A stretch of DNA of 64,000 bases from Dastarcus helophoroides (lineage: Eukaryota; Arthropoda; Insecta; Coleoptera; Bothrideridae), in NCBI GenBank assembly GCA_028583605.1, contig CM053329.1, positions 2,170,001 through 2,234,000 of the forward strand, given 5' to 3'. Position 1 is the stretch's first letter. Each line of letters opens with the position of its first letter. The position numbers and the translations under genes are program-made. The notes below the pieces were generated by a model that saw only the letters and a list, made by a program, of their open reading frames with translations, ran no database searches and was not told the origin of the DNA. Positions 26,201 to 36,900 of this stretch are shown in pieces.

Positions 26201-27138
26201 TATCCATATAAATAATACGTTATTTAGTCAGTCTAGGATCGAAATGGTACAATGAATATCCTTACATTTGTGGAGGACCACTAGAAGAAAAATACGTTTT
26301 CTCACAAATTCATTTTCATTGGGGGAAAGATAATATGGAAGGTGGAGAACATTATGTAGATGGTAGTCCAAGTCCTTTAGAAATGCACGTTTCTATGTTT
26401 AAACATCCACTGGATCGTGAAACTGCAGTTCGAACTCCAGATGGAGTTATTATCTTAGTATATTTTTTTAAGGTAATCATTTCCTGATTGGTATTAGGTG
26501 TCCTTTATAATTGCCATTAGCTTCAGCATATACCAAATCCTGACTTGGAAGGTTTTCTTCCATTTATGCCGGAAATAAAGGAGCCTCATGCTCAATTTAG
26601 GCTGCAACCATTGCCACTGGATATTTTCATGCCGAAGTTTGAGAATGATTACTTGATGTACTGGGGTGCTGTTACTACCACCTGTTGTATACATCCTGTA
26701 GTATGGATGATATGCAGATTACCTATTGGCATATCATATGATCAGGTACGTTAAGGGATTTCTTCAAAAACAAAGGTAAAAATCAAACAACAGAGCACTT
26801 TTATTGAAGAAAAGTGTTATGGTCAAGCACTTTTTTTAAATCGGCTAGTTTTCATAATGATCCAGGCCTTCGTGATCACTTAAATAATATACTCAAATAC
26901 TTTTTTCATTCAAAGTGTAAATAAGCTACCTTATATGGTTTTAATGTGATTTTATTAGCAGGCTCATCCTTTATTTTTACAGCTTGATTATTTTCGAGAT
27001 CTGCTAAATGAAGAAGGCGAACCATTATACCCGAGGAACAGATACATTCATCCCCTGGATGGACGACATATTTTTCACGTTAATCCTTCTGGAAATTGTA
27101 ATGCTACATTATTGCCTCTGCCAAATATAATAGAATAA
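14242..27138 (+). CDS. Alpha-carbonic anhydrase, cytosolic-type, lacking the His64 proton shuttle
   Basis: Exons 14242-14254, 14341-14523, 26228-26472, 26521-26745 and 26983-27138; GT-AG, phases consistent, 273 residues. Residue numbers happen to coincide with human CA II. Zinc ligands His94, His96 (QIHFHWG) and His119 (EMHV) are present, as are Glu106 and Thr199. The proton-shuttle position 64 is Leu (NTGLT), position 62 is Thr, and the pocket loop after Thr199/Thr200 reads Thr-Cys-Cys instead of Pro-Pro. The usual N-terminal HWGY segment is replaced by an acidic stretch ([12 protein letters not shown]). No signal peptide or membrane anchor is visible. Expected reaction is CO2 hydration, probably slower, or a carbonic-anhydrase-related role; both are inference. 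Intron 2 is 11.7 kb and full of retroelements. It shares a start region with the MYCBPAP homologue. Confidence 0.9.
15010..15215 (-). mobile_element. SINE-like element, tRNA-type head (left inverted copy)
   Basis: On the minus strand it has a pol III B-box-like word (AAGTTCGATTC) about 30 nt after GGCGGTTAGAAACAG and an upstream TTAGCTGAAGAAAT A-box candidate. The whole segment is the reverse complement, with few changes, of 18590-18715 and then 19058-19140 (right copy). The body ends in an AT-rich segment with CCCAGTTTGGAAATAT. It lies immediately 5' of a LINE. Confidence 0.6.
15216..18480 (+). mobile_element. Near-full-length RTE/Jockey-like LINE, decayed
   Basis: Begins with a 5' leader (CTTTCAGTCGTCCGAGGTAG). 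Then come an ORF start at 15422 ([11 protein letters not shown]), an endonuclease/exonuclease/phosphatase domain ([10 protein letters not shown] near 15580; LTETQ near 15655; VVFLGDFN near 15965) and reverse transcriptase ([19 protein letters not shown] near 17100, [13 protein letters not shown] near 17315, SYADDSN near 17562). The C-terminal domain ends at SALKA, 18436, followed by a TTGCGAGTGG-A-rich 3' end. Frameshifts and stops are frequent (about 15611, 16006, 17400, 17689), so it is dead. It lies within intron 2 of the carbonic anhydrase, sense to it. The clade is inferred from endonuclease and RT wording only. Confidence 0.85.
18482..18595. repeat. Palindrome at LINE/SINE junction
   Basis: CCACCATTTGCGGAGT followed by CGTTCG is inverted as CGAACGGACTCCGCAAATGG. 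Arms are about 35 bp with a spacer of about 40 bp. It sits exactly between the LINE 3' end and the right SINE-like copy. Confidence 0.8.
18590..19140 (+). mobile_element. SINE-like element (right inverted copy) with internal insertion
   Basis: Plus-strand copy of the element at 15010-15215: CTGAAGAAATGTCGGCGGTT, a B-box-like AAGTTCGACCC and a GGAAGGGGTATTAG word. The terminal part resumes at 19058 (GTTGTCAACAAACAATAAAA). The 340 bp between (18716-19057) are absent from the left copy and include the repeat shared with 3541-3770. Confidence 0.6.
19141..21376. other. AT-rich intronic sequence, no gene recognised
   Basis: The first 340 bp are the AAATTTCGAC-type quasi-repeat. The remainder (20000-21376) has no exon or transposon protein that I can support. 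Short ORFs here (for example 20746-20967 minus) are low in complexity. Confidence 0.4.
21377..21443 (+). repeat. Direct repeat flanking the Gypsy remnant (left copy)
   Basis: The words TTTAGAGTTTTA, GATTGAAGATCTTTAAAGAA and GATGATAAAACAG recur at 24345-24414 as TTTAGAGTTTTA, GATTAAAGATCTTTAAAAAA and GCTGATAAAACAG. This is too long for an integrase target duplication and suggests insertion into, or between, copies of another repeat. Confidence 0.65.
21487..21740 (-). repeat. Probable 3' LTR of the Gypsy remnant
   Basis: Reading the minus strand after the integrase C-terminus there is a purine-rich tract (AAGGGAAAGCGA), then a promoter-like TATATATAAG (about 21621-21630) preceded by CGGAACGGGATC, and an AATAAA signal (21502-21507). 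This order is that of an LTR. Exact ends and a second LTR were not identified, so boundaries are approximate. Confidence 0.5.
21741..24290 (-). mobile_element. Ty3/Gypsy retrotransposon pol remnant
   Basis: Minus-strand order from the right: reverse transcriptase ([11 protein letters not shown] near 24240, CVDYRKLN near 24190, YLDD box at 23904-23915, [14 protein letters not shown] near 23680), RNase H ([16 protein letters not shown] near 23370), integrase zinc finger (GGHLGVNK near 22760 and a Cys-x2-Cys), integrase core ([14 protein letters not shown] near 22530) and a C-terminal segment ([19 protein letters not shown] near 21830). Gag, protease and the 5' LTR are missing. Multiple frameshifts and stops interrupt pol, so it is dead. 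It sits inside carbonic anhydrase intron 2, antisense. Confidence 0.9.
24292..24482. repeat. Tandem duplication, unit about 132 bp
   Basis: ATATATTGAAGAGTCATTTTTGC...GGGAGCATTACAAAACC (24297 on) recurs as ATATATTGAAGAGTGATTTTTGC...GGGAGCATTGCGAAACC (24427 on). The second unit is partial. The first unit contains the right copy of the Gypsy-flanking direct repeat (24345-24414). Confidence 0.7.
24483..25827. other. AT-rich intronic sequence with MITE debris
   Basis: No gene is supported. Around 25484-25760 the words GTACAGGATGATTT and CACCCTGTAACTCGGAAACG resemble the inverted CAGGGTG ends of TA-type MITEs, suggesting a scrambled remnant. Nothing else was recognised. Confidence 0.35.
25828..26205. 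repeat. Cluster of inverted and direct repeats just upstream of carbonic anhydrase exon 3
   Basis: The core GAGAAGCTAT and its inverse ATAGCTTCTC occur at least five times, each linked to CAGCTGTGTAAATAAGTCTC or its inverse, AGTGTCAACTAT or its inverse, and TCTAGTGTAAA. Together they form nested hairpins over about 375 bp, ending about 25 bp before exon 3. This looks like several insertions of a small inverted-repeat element into one another. Confidence 0.75.
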
Positions 27139-30100
27139 ATTAATAAAACAAAGATTTTGAGTTTCTTCGGATAAAAATGCCACCAAATGCAAATGTTATA
27201 AGTTTGATATATTATACAGATGAAATCAATTTTGCAGAGAAAGGAGTAGTTAGTCCATTGAAACGATAAGAATACTTGATATATAGGTATAGTACAAAGT
27301 CTCCCTAATATATTTTTATAGTATAAAAATATCCAGTTAGAATTTATTCAATCCATATGTGTATTTTATATCCAGTTTAATTTCATCAGTCAGATTCAAA
27401 TTTTATACAGTTGGATTGTTAGTGAGATATCTATAAAAGCAATTATAAGATTGATGAGATTTCTTTCAAAGGTCGAGAATTATTTGACAATTATTTTTTA
27501 TCGAAATAAAGTTTTTTTATTTCCATTTTTTTCAAAATTTCTCAAAATTTCTAGTGAGATCCCCAAATTTTCGACATTTTTTGTTATTCGAAGTTTAAGT
27601 TCAAAATTAAAATCCAGATGTTGAGGTTAAGTTAAATTTTGCAATTTCAACTTTTAACTCAAAAATTCGTAGTTAAAATAATAAAGATTTCCGTATTAAC
27701 TTCTAAGTTTTGAAAAGAAACTTAAACTGTAAAACTACACTATGCTATCAGTTGTACGACACTTTGTACAACTCAAGTTGATTCGATCGTCGAAGCGATA
27801 ATTGCATACTGTGTGGGGTTATCGTACAACTAGAAACCGGATTTTAGCATTTGCATATTTACATATATGGAAATGCATATTCACCGGTTACTACATATTT
27901 TACCTAAAATTCAACGATGATACATATTTTAGCTATATTTACAATATTTTTCGATGGGTACCTAATGATTCAAGTCTTACTAAGCACTGGGTGGGACATT
28001 TACTCTCCTTGATTAAAGCAGTCTATCGAAAATTTATATTCAAGTAGATGGGTACCATTTTTTACTTCAAAATTCTGCTTTTTTGCAAAATTTGTCTTTT
28101 ATTTAAAATTCTGAATTTATTATAAAAATGTGGCTTCCTTTCTATCAAAATCTGTTCTCTTTAAAACTTTAAATTTTTATCTTAAAAGTTTCGTTTTTTT
28201 TCTTCAGACATTCCATTTTTTAAAATTATTTTTTCAAACATTGCCACTCTTTTAAAATTCAAATTTCTGCAAATTTCAACTTGTTTATCAAAAATTGCCT
28301 TTTCCTCAAAATTTGGTCGATCTTTTGACAAAAAAGGTAAAAACTTTAATAACTTTGTTCGGAATTTTTAAATTTTTGTAAAAAGATAAAAGGTGCAACA
28401 AATTTTCTTTGTAAATTTCAAGGTATCCGATATTTTTTATGAATCCAATTTTTTGAAAATTCCAACTTATTTTTCAAAAATTTAACATTTATCTCAATAT
28501 TGGACATTTTCTGACGTCATGGTGAGGCATTTGTCTCCCTCTGACTTAATCAGTCAAGAAAAAATAAATCTTCAACCGAAAAATATAAAAGTTTTCTTAA
28601 AATGTGCCCATTTTTTTCCAAAATTTAAATCTCTGAGATATTTTGAATATCTACTATATTTCGTCTTTTTCATTAAAATTTCTTTCTTAAAATTTGACTT
28701 TCTCTAAAAATTTCGTTTCTCAATTTCAAGGTTTTTCACGAAATTTCGTCTTTTTCGAAGCGTTATTTTTTTAATCTTTAATTTTCTTCCTACCAGAATC
28801 AGAACTTTTAAATATGTTTACAATTTGCTCAAAATTCAGTATTTAATGTTTCGGGAAAAGATGGCTTTTTTTCAAATTTGTCGTTTTCTTTCGAAATTTC
28901 GATCTTTTTCTCCAATTATTTTTTTCTTTTAAAATTTGTATTTGATAATTTCGATTTTTTGCTTGAAATGCGTCCTTTTTTTGAAATGTTGACATTTTTG
29001 TCAAAAATCATCTTTTGGAAAGTTCAACTTTTATGTCAACATCATTTTCATCCCAAAATTTTGATTTTTTCCATTTTTTTTTAACTTTCTATGGTAAATT
29101 TCTATTGTTTTTTCGAAGTTTCGTCTTTTTGCTCGAAATAGGTCGTTTTCGGGATTTTGGACTATTTTTTCAAAATTATTTTTTTTTTCTCAAATTTGCA
29201 TTTTATTCCAAAATTAGACTTCTTTTTAAAATAACCCTTCTTTGGAAAATTTCTTAATATTCTACCCTTTAAATAACAAACATTGTTCCTAAAATTTATA
29301 GTTTTTAAGATAATTGGATTTTTATAAAAAGTTTGACAGACGCAAGGTTCCACGAAATTCTTCGTGTCTTTTTCCAGAATGTTTGTTTTTCAAAGTGGCA
29401 TTAAAATATTAAATTAAATTCAAAAATGCAAAAATATATAGGGTGTCTTATTTAAAATACCGAAGTTGGTGTCAATTTCCTGTATAACCGAAAATAGTAC
29501 AACTTTACGAATATTTTAGTTGTGTTGGTCCTATTGTCTTTGCTAAGTTGCCAAATTTTTAAAGTTTTAGATGAGTACTTTGCTAGATATCGATTGCAGC
29601 GATTCCCGGTGGTACACACTGTATATTTTGACTTTTATCTCGAGATTTCGACTTTAAATTACAAATTAGGATTTTTACATCGAAATTTGGAGAAATGTTT
29701 ATTGGTAGACATAGAAATGTCGACCTGATTTCCAAATCCTTATTTTCAACTCAAGATTTCGGTAAATCTTTTCCTATCATTTTCCAAGTTTTTTCAGACA
29801 TTTCGACACTAAAATTGAAATTTTAACTTAAACCAAGACATTTTAAATTTAAAAGTGAAATTTATATTTGAAGCTTTAAATTTTTACAACAGTGCTTATA
29901 AAAATTTCGGAATATCGTAGACTTTTTCCTGAAAATACAAATTGAAGCACAAATATTTAAACTCCAAATTTAAAGAACATAATTAAAGATTCCAATTATA
30001 AGTTTCCAACAATACAATTCTAAGGAAAGCGTCAAAAAAATAACCTTTTGTGTAGAAATGTTCATTTCAAAACTTTAGGGAAAAACTAAAACTTTAAATA

Positions 30101-30963
30101 ATAATTTGCGTAAATTATTTCTGAAAATGTGGGCTTGAATATTAAAAAATTACGGAATTTAAAGTTAATTTCGGAATTTATACTTTAAACTCAATTTTTT
30201 TATCTTAAAGTATTGATATTTGTTGGTGACATGTTGTCAACATTTCGATTAAAGTCGAAAATAAGGAAATAGTAAAAAGTACAAGTAGATTTTAAACTCT
30301 ACAATTTAAAATCGAATTTTCGAACTTAAGTAATTCTTAAAATTTCGACTTTATTCACAAAATTTCAACATAAAAATCGAAACACCTAAAAAATGGTATA
30401 ATTTTAAGTTTGATATTCTGAAAACAAAGGTAAAATTAAAATACATAAAATTCTAAATATTTAGTTCAAAACAAAAATAAGGAATTTTTTTTGAAGAAGT
30501 ATCGAAAATTTTTCTTTTTCAAACTTGACATTTCCAACTTTTTCTAAAAATTTCCTTTTTTATTTAGAAATTTAATTTCAGCTTTAAAATTGAAATTAAA
30601 AAATAGAACTGCCAATTTATATCGTCCCCAAAAAATCTAAATTTCGAAAACAAAGTTTGAAATTTATCTCTATGTAGTTTTCTTTCTCGATCAACTTCCC
30701 CATTTATAAATATGTCTAAACTTATTGAGAAAATCTGCTATCTTATCCGTCTCATTCAATATTTTTAATAAAGTATAACATTAAGTTTAAAGATAATACA
30801 TAAATTCGAATTGAAGAAATATTTGCTTCTATAGGCAACACGCTACCTACAAATCTTATCTTATCGAATTGGATTTATCATTAAGGTGTTGGTAATACTA
30901 TTAACAACCAAGCAATGTATAAATTTTCACGTTTTTCCCTGACAACTCCTTAAAACAAGCAAA
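27139..30963. other. Intergenic region, mostly AT quasi-repeat
   Basis: AATAAA-type signals follow the carbonic anhydrase stop (from 27134). At 27500-29400 and 29630-30660 the sequence is dominated by the AAATTTCGAC quasi-repeat, first in pyrimidine-rich then in mixed orientation. An inverted pair GTTGTACGA/TCGTACAAC lies at about 27751-27828. The ORF at 27802-28047 has no recognisable domain. A lone TATAGGGTGTC word near 29438 recalls MITE ends. Confidence 0.45.
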
Positions 30964-33900
30964 ATGAGACTCACAATTAAAACTGCAATTTCGCAAATCG
31001 AATTAGATGCTATACCTAAAACTTTATTTAGGGATATTTTTAAAACGATATGCCGCAATCTAGGATTATACGAAGATTGGTTTTTTGGACTTTTGTACAA
31101 TAACATTGCTTATAAAGAAAAAGCTTGGCTAGATGATTCCAAAAAGGTGAGTCTTATTTATTAATTTATTTAATCTTTCAGTGATTGGCCATCTAGGCTC
31201 TGAAACAATTTATTTTTTGATAAAAAGGAATATTTTCCTTCCTTGCTTTTCCGTCTCTAGGTTAAACAAGGATAACTATTGCATATTTTTTTGGAAATTT
31301 TGCATTTAACATTAAATTCTTAGCAACTGTTTCAAAAGCTTCAAATTAACTTCAGCATTATAATACTAAAATTTATTGGCATGATTTGGGGCAACAACAA
31401 AATACTTTAATTGTAAACTGTTACTTTTATCAGGCAAAATTCAATAATTATTAAGCTATTATAACGTTGGCACCGTCAATAATTTTACCAGAATTACGGT
31501 TTGTAAATACATTAATAAAAGAATTTTTTCTTTATCATTCTCAATTAAAACTTAATAGTTCTTGGCAGTGCAAATTATAAAGCTTTTATTTTTTTAAATA
31601 GTCATTTTCTACTATTATTCATTTTCAGGCTATTAAAGATTTTCGAAAAGCTTGCAATTACTTATATTTCAAAGTAAAATACTATCCGGAAGACATTGCG
31701 GAGGAAATTTTTCAAAAACCAACAATTGAATTATTTTTCCGAGAAATTCATTCCGATATTACAAAAGACAACTTGTACTGTCCACCGGAAACGTGTGTTT
31801 TACTGGCCTCCTATTATATGCAAGCTAAACATAGTGATTTCAATCCTGAAAAACATGGCGAAAATTTTTTCCAAAGTCAAACATTTCTACTGCCAGAAAG
31901 GTAAGTATTTATAAATAGATTTTCACTTTATCGTTATGTAGAAATATCCCGTTTTAATTGGCTCTATAAATTAACTTGTAACTAATAATTACAAATAGGG
32001 ATTAGACTATTTCGAAATTCGTCATACCTATTTTGATTGCAATTGAATATATGATCAATTATCTGTCTGATAAGATTATGGAGACACATCATAAGCTATT
32101 TATTATGAGGATTCTTTGAAAATGTAAAATTTATTTAAACATGATTAATCAAATAAATTAGCAATTTGTTTATATTCAATAAAAACATGGATGTGCATTA
32201 TAAATTTAATTGAATAATTTATATTATTGAGGCAGAATTTTTGATAAAAGTTTAATCAGAAATGTAACTTGTATTTAAGAAATTACCTAATATTAGTCAT
32301 TTTTATTTTATCTTATAAATAGACGTAAAATGTTTCATCTTTTTAATCGTTACTTCTTTAAATTTTTCGATATTGTTAATTTATAAATAATAGTAAAGTA
32401 AAAGACATAGCATCGGTAAAATTAGGGAAAAAATGCAAAATTTAACGATCAAAATTATTCCGTTGACAAGTCTAAAATATTTCTTGCTCTTGAAATTTTT
32501 AAAAAAATGTAAAATTTTAAATTTTTGTTTTTATTTTTTCTTGGCGTTTTTTAAAATGTAATCGAAAAAATAAAAAGGCTTTTTCATTGGCGTTTTTTAT
32601 GCTTTACAAGATAGTATAAGAAGTTTTTTCCACACGTTTCGTCTTTTCGATACTATCATCAAATACATTATTTTAAATACGCACCTATAATTTTTATTGC
32701 ATCTTTTGTAGCTTTTGACACTCGGATTTTATAGATGTATGTGGCTAAACGTTTCGTATCTTTAAACTGTCATCATATTAACGTTACTTTATTATTTTTT
32801 TATAATTAATAGGTAATTATTATTAACAATGAAATTATAAGAATTTAATTAATTTGTAACAATACCAGGTAACGGCTCAATAAATAAATTTTAATACAAA
32901 ACGGCAGACATACTTAATCCTAAATAACTGACTACCAAAAATAAGGACTAATAACTATCGACAAAGCAACTATGGATATTTAGAATAATAAAAATCAAAT
33001 AAAACAATAAATGTCACATTTCGCTTGTCGTAATTTATTACATTTTGGTTAACTATTATTCAAAAATACAAGAAATGTTAATCTAACAAAAAGTTTTTTC
33101 TTGATGATAATTTAGAATGACGAAACGTTGAGCCATATAAAAGTTTAACACATTAGAGAAGTCAGAGAATAAAAAGCTACCCAAAGATGCAATAAAAATT
33201 ACAGATGTCTATTTAAAATAACCTACTTGATGATGGTAGCGAAAAAATGAAACGTCTATTAAAAAAACTTCTTATGATATCTTGTAAAGAATAAAAAACG
33301 CTGGAGAAAAATTCTTTTTAGCATTTCGATTATTCTTCAAATAATGGCACGAAAAAATAAAAACAAAAATCCAAAATCTTATTTTTGGCCAAAAATCTCA
33401 AGAAGAGAATGTGGTATTTCCAATTTCTAGACGGCATATTACTAGTCGCTAAATTATGCAATTTTGCCCTAATTCAACCCATACTTACTTTTTTCGTGGT
33501 CCCTGTCTGTAGTAATAAGCGAATTTGTTACAACCTGTATCAGGCCCGTAACCAGGATTTGGGGAGGGGGGGCTGCGATCCTTCTGCTAAAACTACCTAG
33601 TCTTTGTTTACGTTTAGGTTAGAGCTAAGAAGCCACAGTCCAATACTACTTTACTATTAATGTTATTATTGTATACAAGTATACTAAAATATAAAAAAAT
33701 ACACTAAAAACATTTCTAGAGTCCAACTCTTCTAACATTCTGATAAAGTAATTTAACAACAATGTTGCCTATTTATCTCAATTTAATTTCTAAACAGATG
33801 TATGGGTAAGATAATAAAATCACTCGAAAGATATTCCTTTTCTAAAATTTATCTTTGAATTGTTTTCTATAACCTTACTTGTGTATGAAAAATGCCTCTT

Positions 33901-36900
33901 AAAAGTGTTCTTTTTAAAAACATAGCTTGAAGTCAGCTGGAGAAAAATCTTTTTTTTTAATTTTTTTCAAATTTTGATTAAATTCATAATTTTAACTTTT
34001 ATCTCAAATTTAAAGTTTGCACCCGAACATTTAGAATTTGGATATTCTTTCTAAATTCTGGAAGATTAGATGTTTTTTTTAATTCAAGTTTCCTCTTAGC
34101 TCCCAACTCTTTTTCTAACTGGCAACAACTTCAATTCCTACGTTTTCTATTTTGGGCAATTTTGGGAATTATTGTTGCTATCTGAATTTGCAATGCCGAA
34201 ATGCATTTGATTCTTCTGAATTTCAAAAAAGTTTTTGCTATAAAGTTATTTTTCGTTTTTTAAGTTTTACCTTTCATCTCAAAATTTTGAACTTTTTTGA
34301 AATTTTCAATTTGAATTAGTTTTTTCGTTAAATGCGAAGTCTGTTAATACATTTACTTATTTTCTCAAAATTCAAGGTTTAAAATCTTTGTATTTACTTC
34401 AAACGCACAAATATTTTTTTAAACTTCGATTCTTTCTAGAAATTTTGCCAAAATTTTTGTGAAAAATATCAGATATCGAAACTCTGAACTTAATGAGTTT
34501 TTTAAATTTGGAATTTTAATTTGAAATGTCTAGAAAAATCTTACATTTAGAGTGACAAACTCGTAGAAAAGGTTTAATTACGACCGTGTTTATACATAAA
34601 AATAACTAGAATTCATTATTAAATATTTCTGAAAGTATTAACTCTTTTAGAAATTTTGAATTTCCAAACAAAAAGTAGGATATGTTAATTCTTAATAAAT
34701 TTACCTGTTAGAACTCGAGGTATTTAGTTTTTTAAATTCGAAATTTTTAAAAAAAAGTTGTTTGGAATTACTCTTTAAATCAGAAGAAAAAGGAAGCTAT
34801 AATTTTTGAAAAAAAAGGTTTGAAGTCAAAATATTCCAAACAAAATCTAATTTCCAAAAGATGAAATCTATTAACAGAAACTAATAACACTCAACATTTT
34901 GCCTTTAAACAAAACTCAAAAAATAAACTTTGATATTTCCTGAAACTTTAGTGTTTTCTCAAAATGGCCGGGGGATTTTTTTATATTAAATGTCTAGAAA
35001 GAAAGTCAAAATATTGTGAAGAAGTCTGAATTTTGAACCAGTTCTAATGTAAAAATTTTAACTAACTAGTGCTTAGGCTCATTTTTTTTCAAAATTTCGA
35101 CCTAAATATTGACATTTTTAAACTCGTCGTGAAAAGTTGTAAACATTTTATAAATCAATTTTTCCTAAAAATATAAATGTAAAGTTGAAATGTCGTGATT
35201 AGAAGTAAATAATTTCTTAATTAAAGTTGAAATTTGATAATTAAGATAGAAATTTAAATATTTTTTTTTGGAATTTTTCACTTGGAAGTCGCATTTTGGA
35301 GAAAAAAGTCGAATTTCGAAATTTTTTATTATGAAGTTAAAACTTTTTAAAAAAAATTAAAAATTTTGAATTAAGCTGATGGTTTAAAGTTATTAAAAAT
35401 ATCCTAATTTTACAATTGAAAAATGCTCAAGTTTTGTGTAAAATTTTTTTTAAAGTTCAATGGCCATGTTAGAAAATTTACAGAAAAAATTCATAAAAAT
35501 AACTTATTAAAAAATGTTTTCCTAAAATAATGGCTTCTAAGAGATTTGATTTTTTAGTAAAGGGCCTAATATTCAAAATTTTATTCAAATACCGAACTTA
35601 AATGTTTAAATTCCAAAACTGTAAAACTATTATCACAGAATCCAAGTTTTTCTCAAAATTTAGTGTCAAAATTTGATTTTTTTTTTAAAATGGGGAGTCT
35701 AAGCTTGAAAAACTTGCAAAACTCAACATTTTTTTAATAAAATTTGAAACGTAAGATTGAAATTCCAAATAAAAGAAAAGAAATTTCAAGAATAGTTTAA
35801 ATTTTTCTAGAAACGAAATCTCAGATTTAAAAGTCAAAATTTTGGAAAAAATTCAAATGAATTTAAGGTAAAAATTTTAAGGTTTAGGATGGAAATTGAG
35901 AATAAACTCTAAATTTTAAGAACTTCTTCATTTGAAAATGTTATATTCTTTTTGAATATCCTGAGTATGACCTAAAACCTATTTTTTTTTTAAATTTCGA
36001 CAGATTTCAAAATGTTTTTTTTTTGTTAATTGTGAGGTTTGGTCTGTTAAGCCTTCTTTTAGAGTATTTTACCTTTTTGGTGCCTTCTTTAGCTTTTCGT
36101 TTTTGCCTAATTTAACATTTTGTTCACCTCTTTACCTTGCTTGATTGTGCTTAAAATCTGGTCTCTAATAATAAGAAATAGCGCGAAATTTGAAAAAAAA
36201 AACATCCTTGCATTTCAGTCGAAAACAAAATGATCCATAAAAAATGGTTTTTAAAAATGTCGCACATCTGGAAAGTTCAGTTCTATCTAGTGTGAAGCCA
36301 AAAAATTTCGGGGGGGGGAGAGGGGGGCTGCAGCCCTCTAGCCCTCCCTGGTTACGGGCCTGACCTGTATACATTTAGGGTAGGTCCAGTGCTGGATTTA
36401 CGTATAAAATATACAAGCTGAAGCTGAAGGCCCTCACCATCTTGGGGCTCTCCAAATAGGACCGAAGGTCGTTTTTTTTTTAGTTTGTCGATAAAATTGT
36501 TGGTGTGAAGAACCTTTTTTTTGGTCAGCAACAGAATTCTTGGGCCCCGCCGAAACGTTAACAAAATTTAGGAGACCAGAAATTCTTGAGACAGTATGAT
36601 GACCTTTTTTTTGCTCGCAACACTAACCCCATATCTTAAATAGCTTAGGATACCATCAAGTCTAGATCCAATCTTGGCAGATACCATTTAACACCAAATG
36701 ATCGCATTTCAGTATAAAATGTCAAATTTTGTTGTAAAAGTAAACAGATAAACGTGCCTAAAATTGAAAATATGTACAACCGCAACCATAGACTAGTTTC
36801 GGCCTTACTTGGTCTCATCAGTATGGTAACACTTCCAACTTAAAGCCGCTAGTCCGTCGTATAAGTATCAAGAGAGTAAACCCCAATTGCAATTTGGTTT

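Noticed and set aside
27802..28047. 81-codon plus-strand ORF between carbonic anhydrase and ERM genes
   Set aside because: Aromatic-rich low-complexity translation, no recognisable domain, no splice context; not supported as a gene.
32405..33537. Hammerhead ribozyme call for the arms of family X
   Set aside because: Core boxes are degraded (TTGATGA) and stem II cannot be drawn convincingly here, so it is reported as hammerhead-like in findings rather than as an ncRNA feature.
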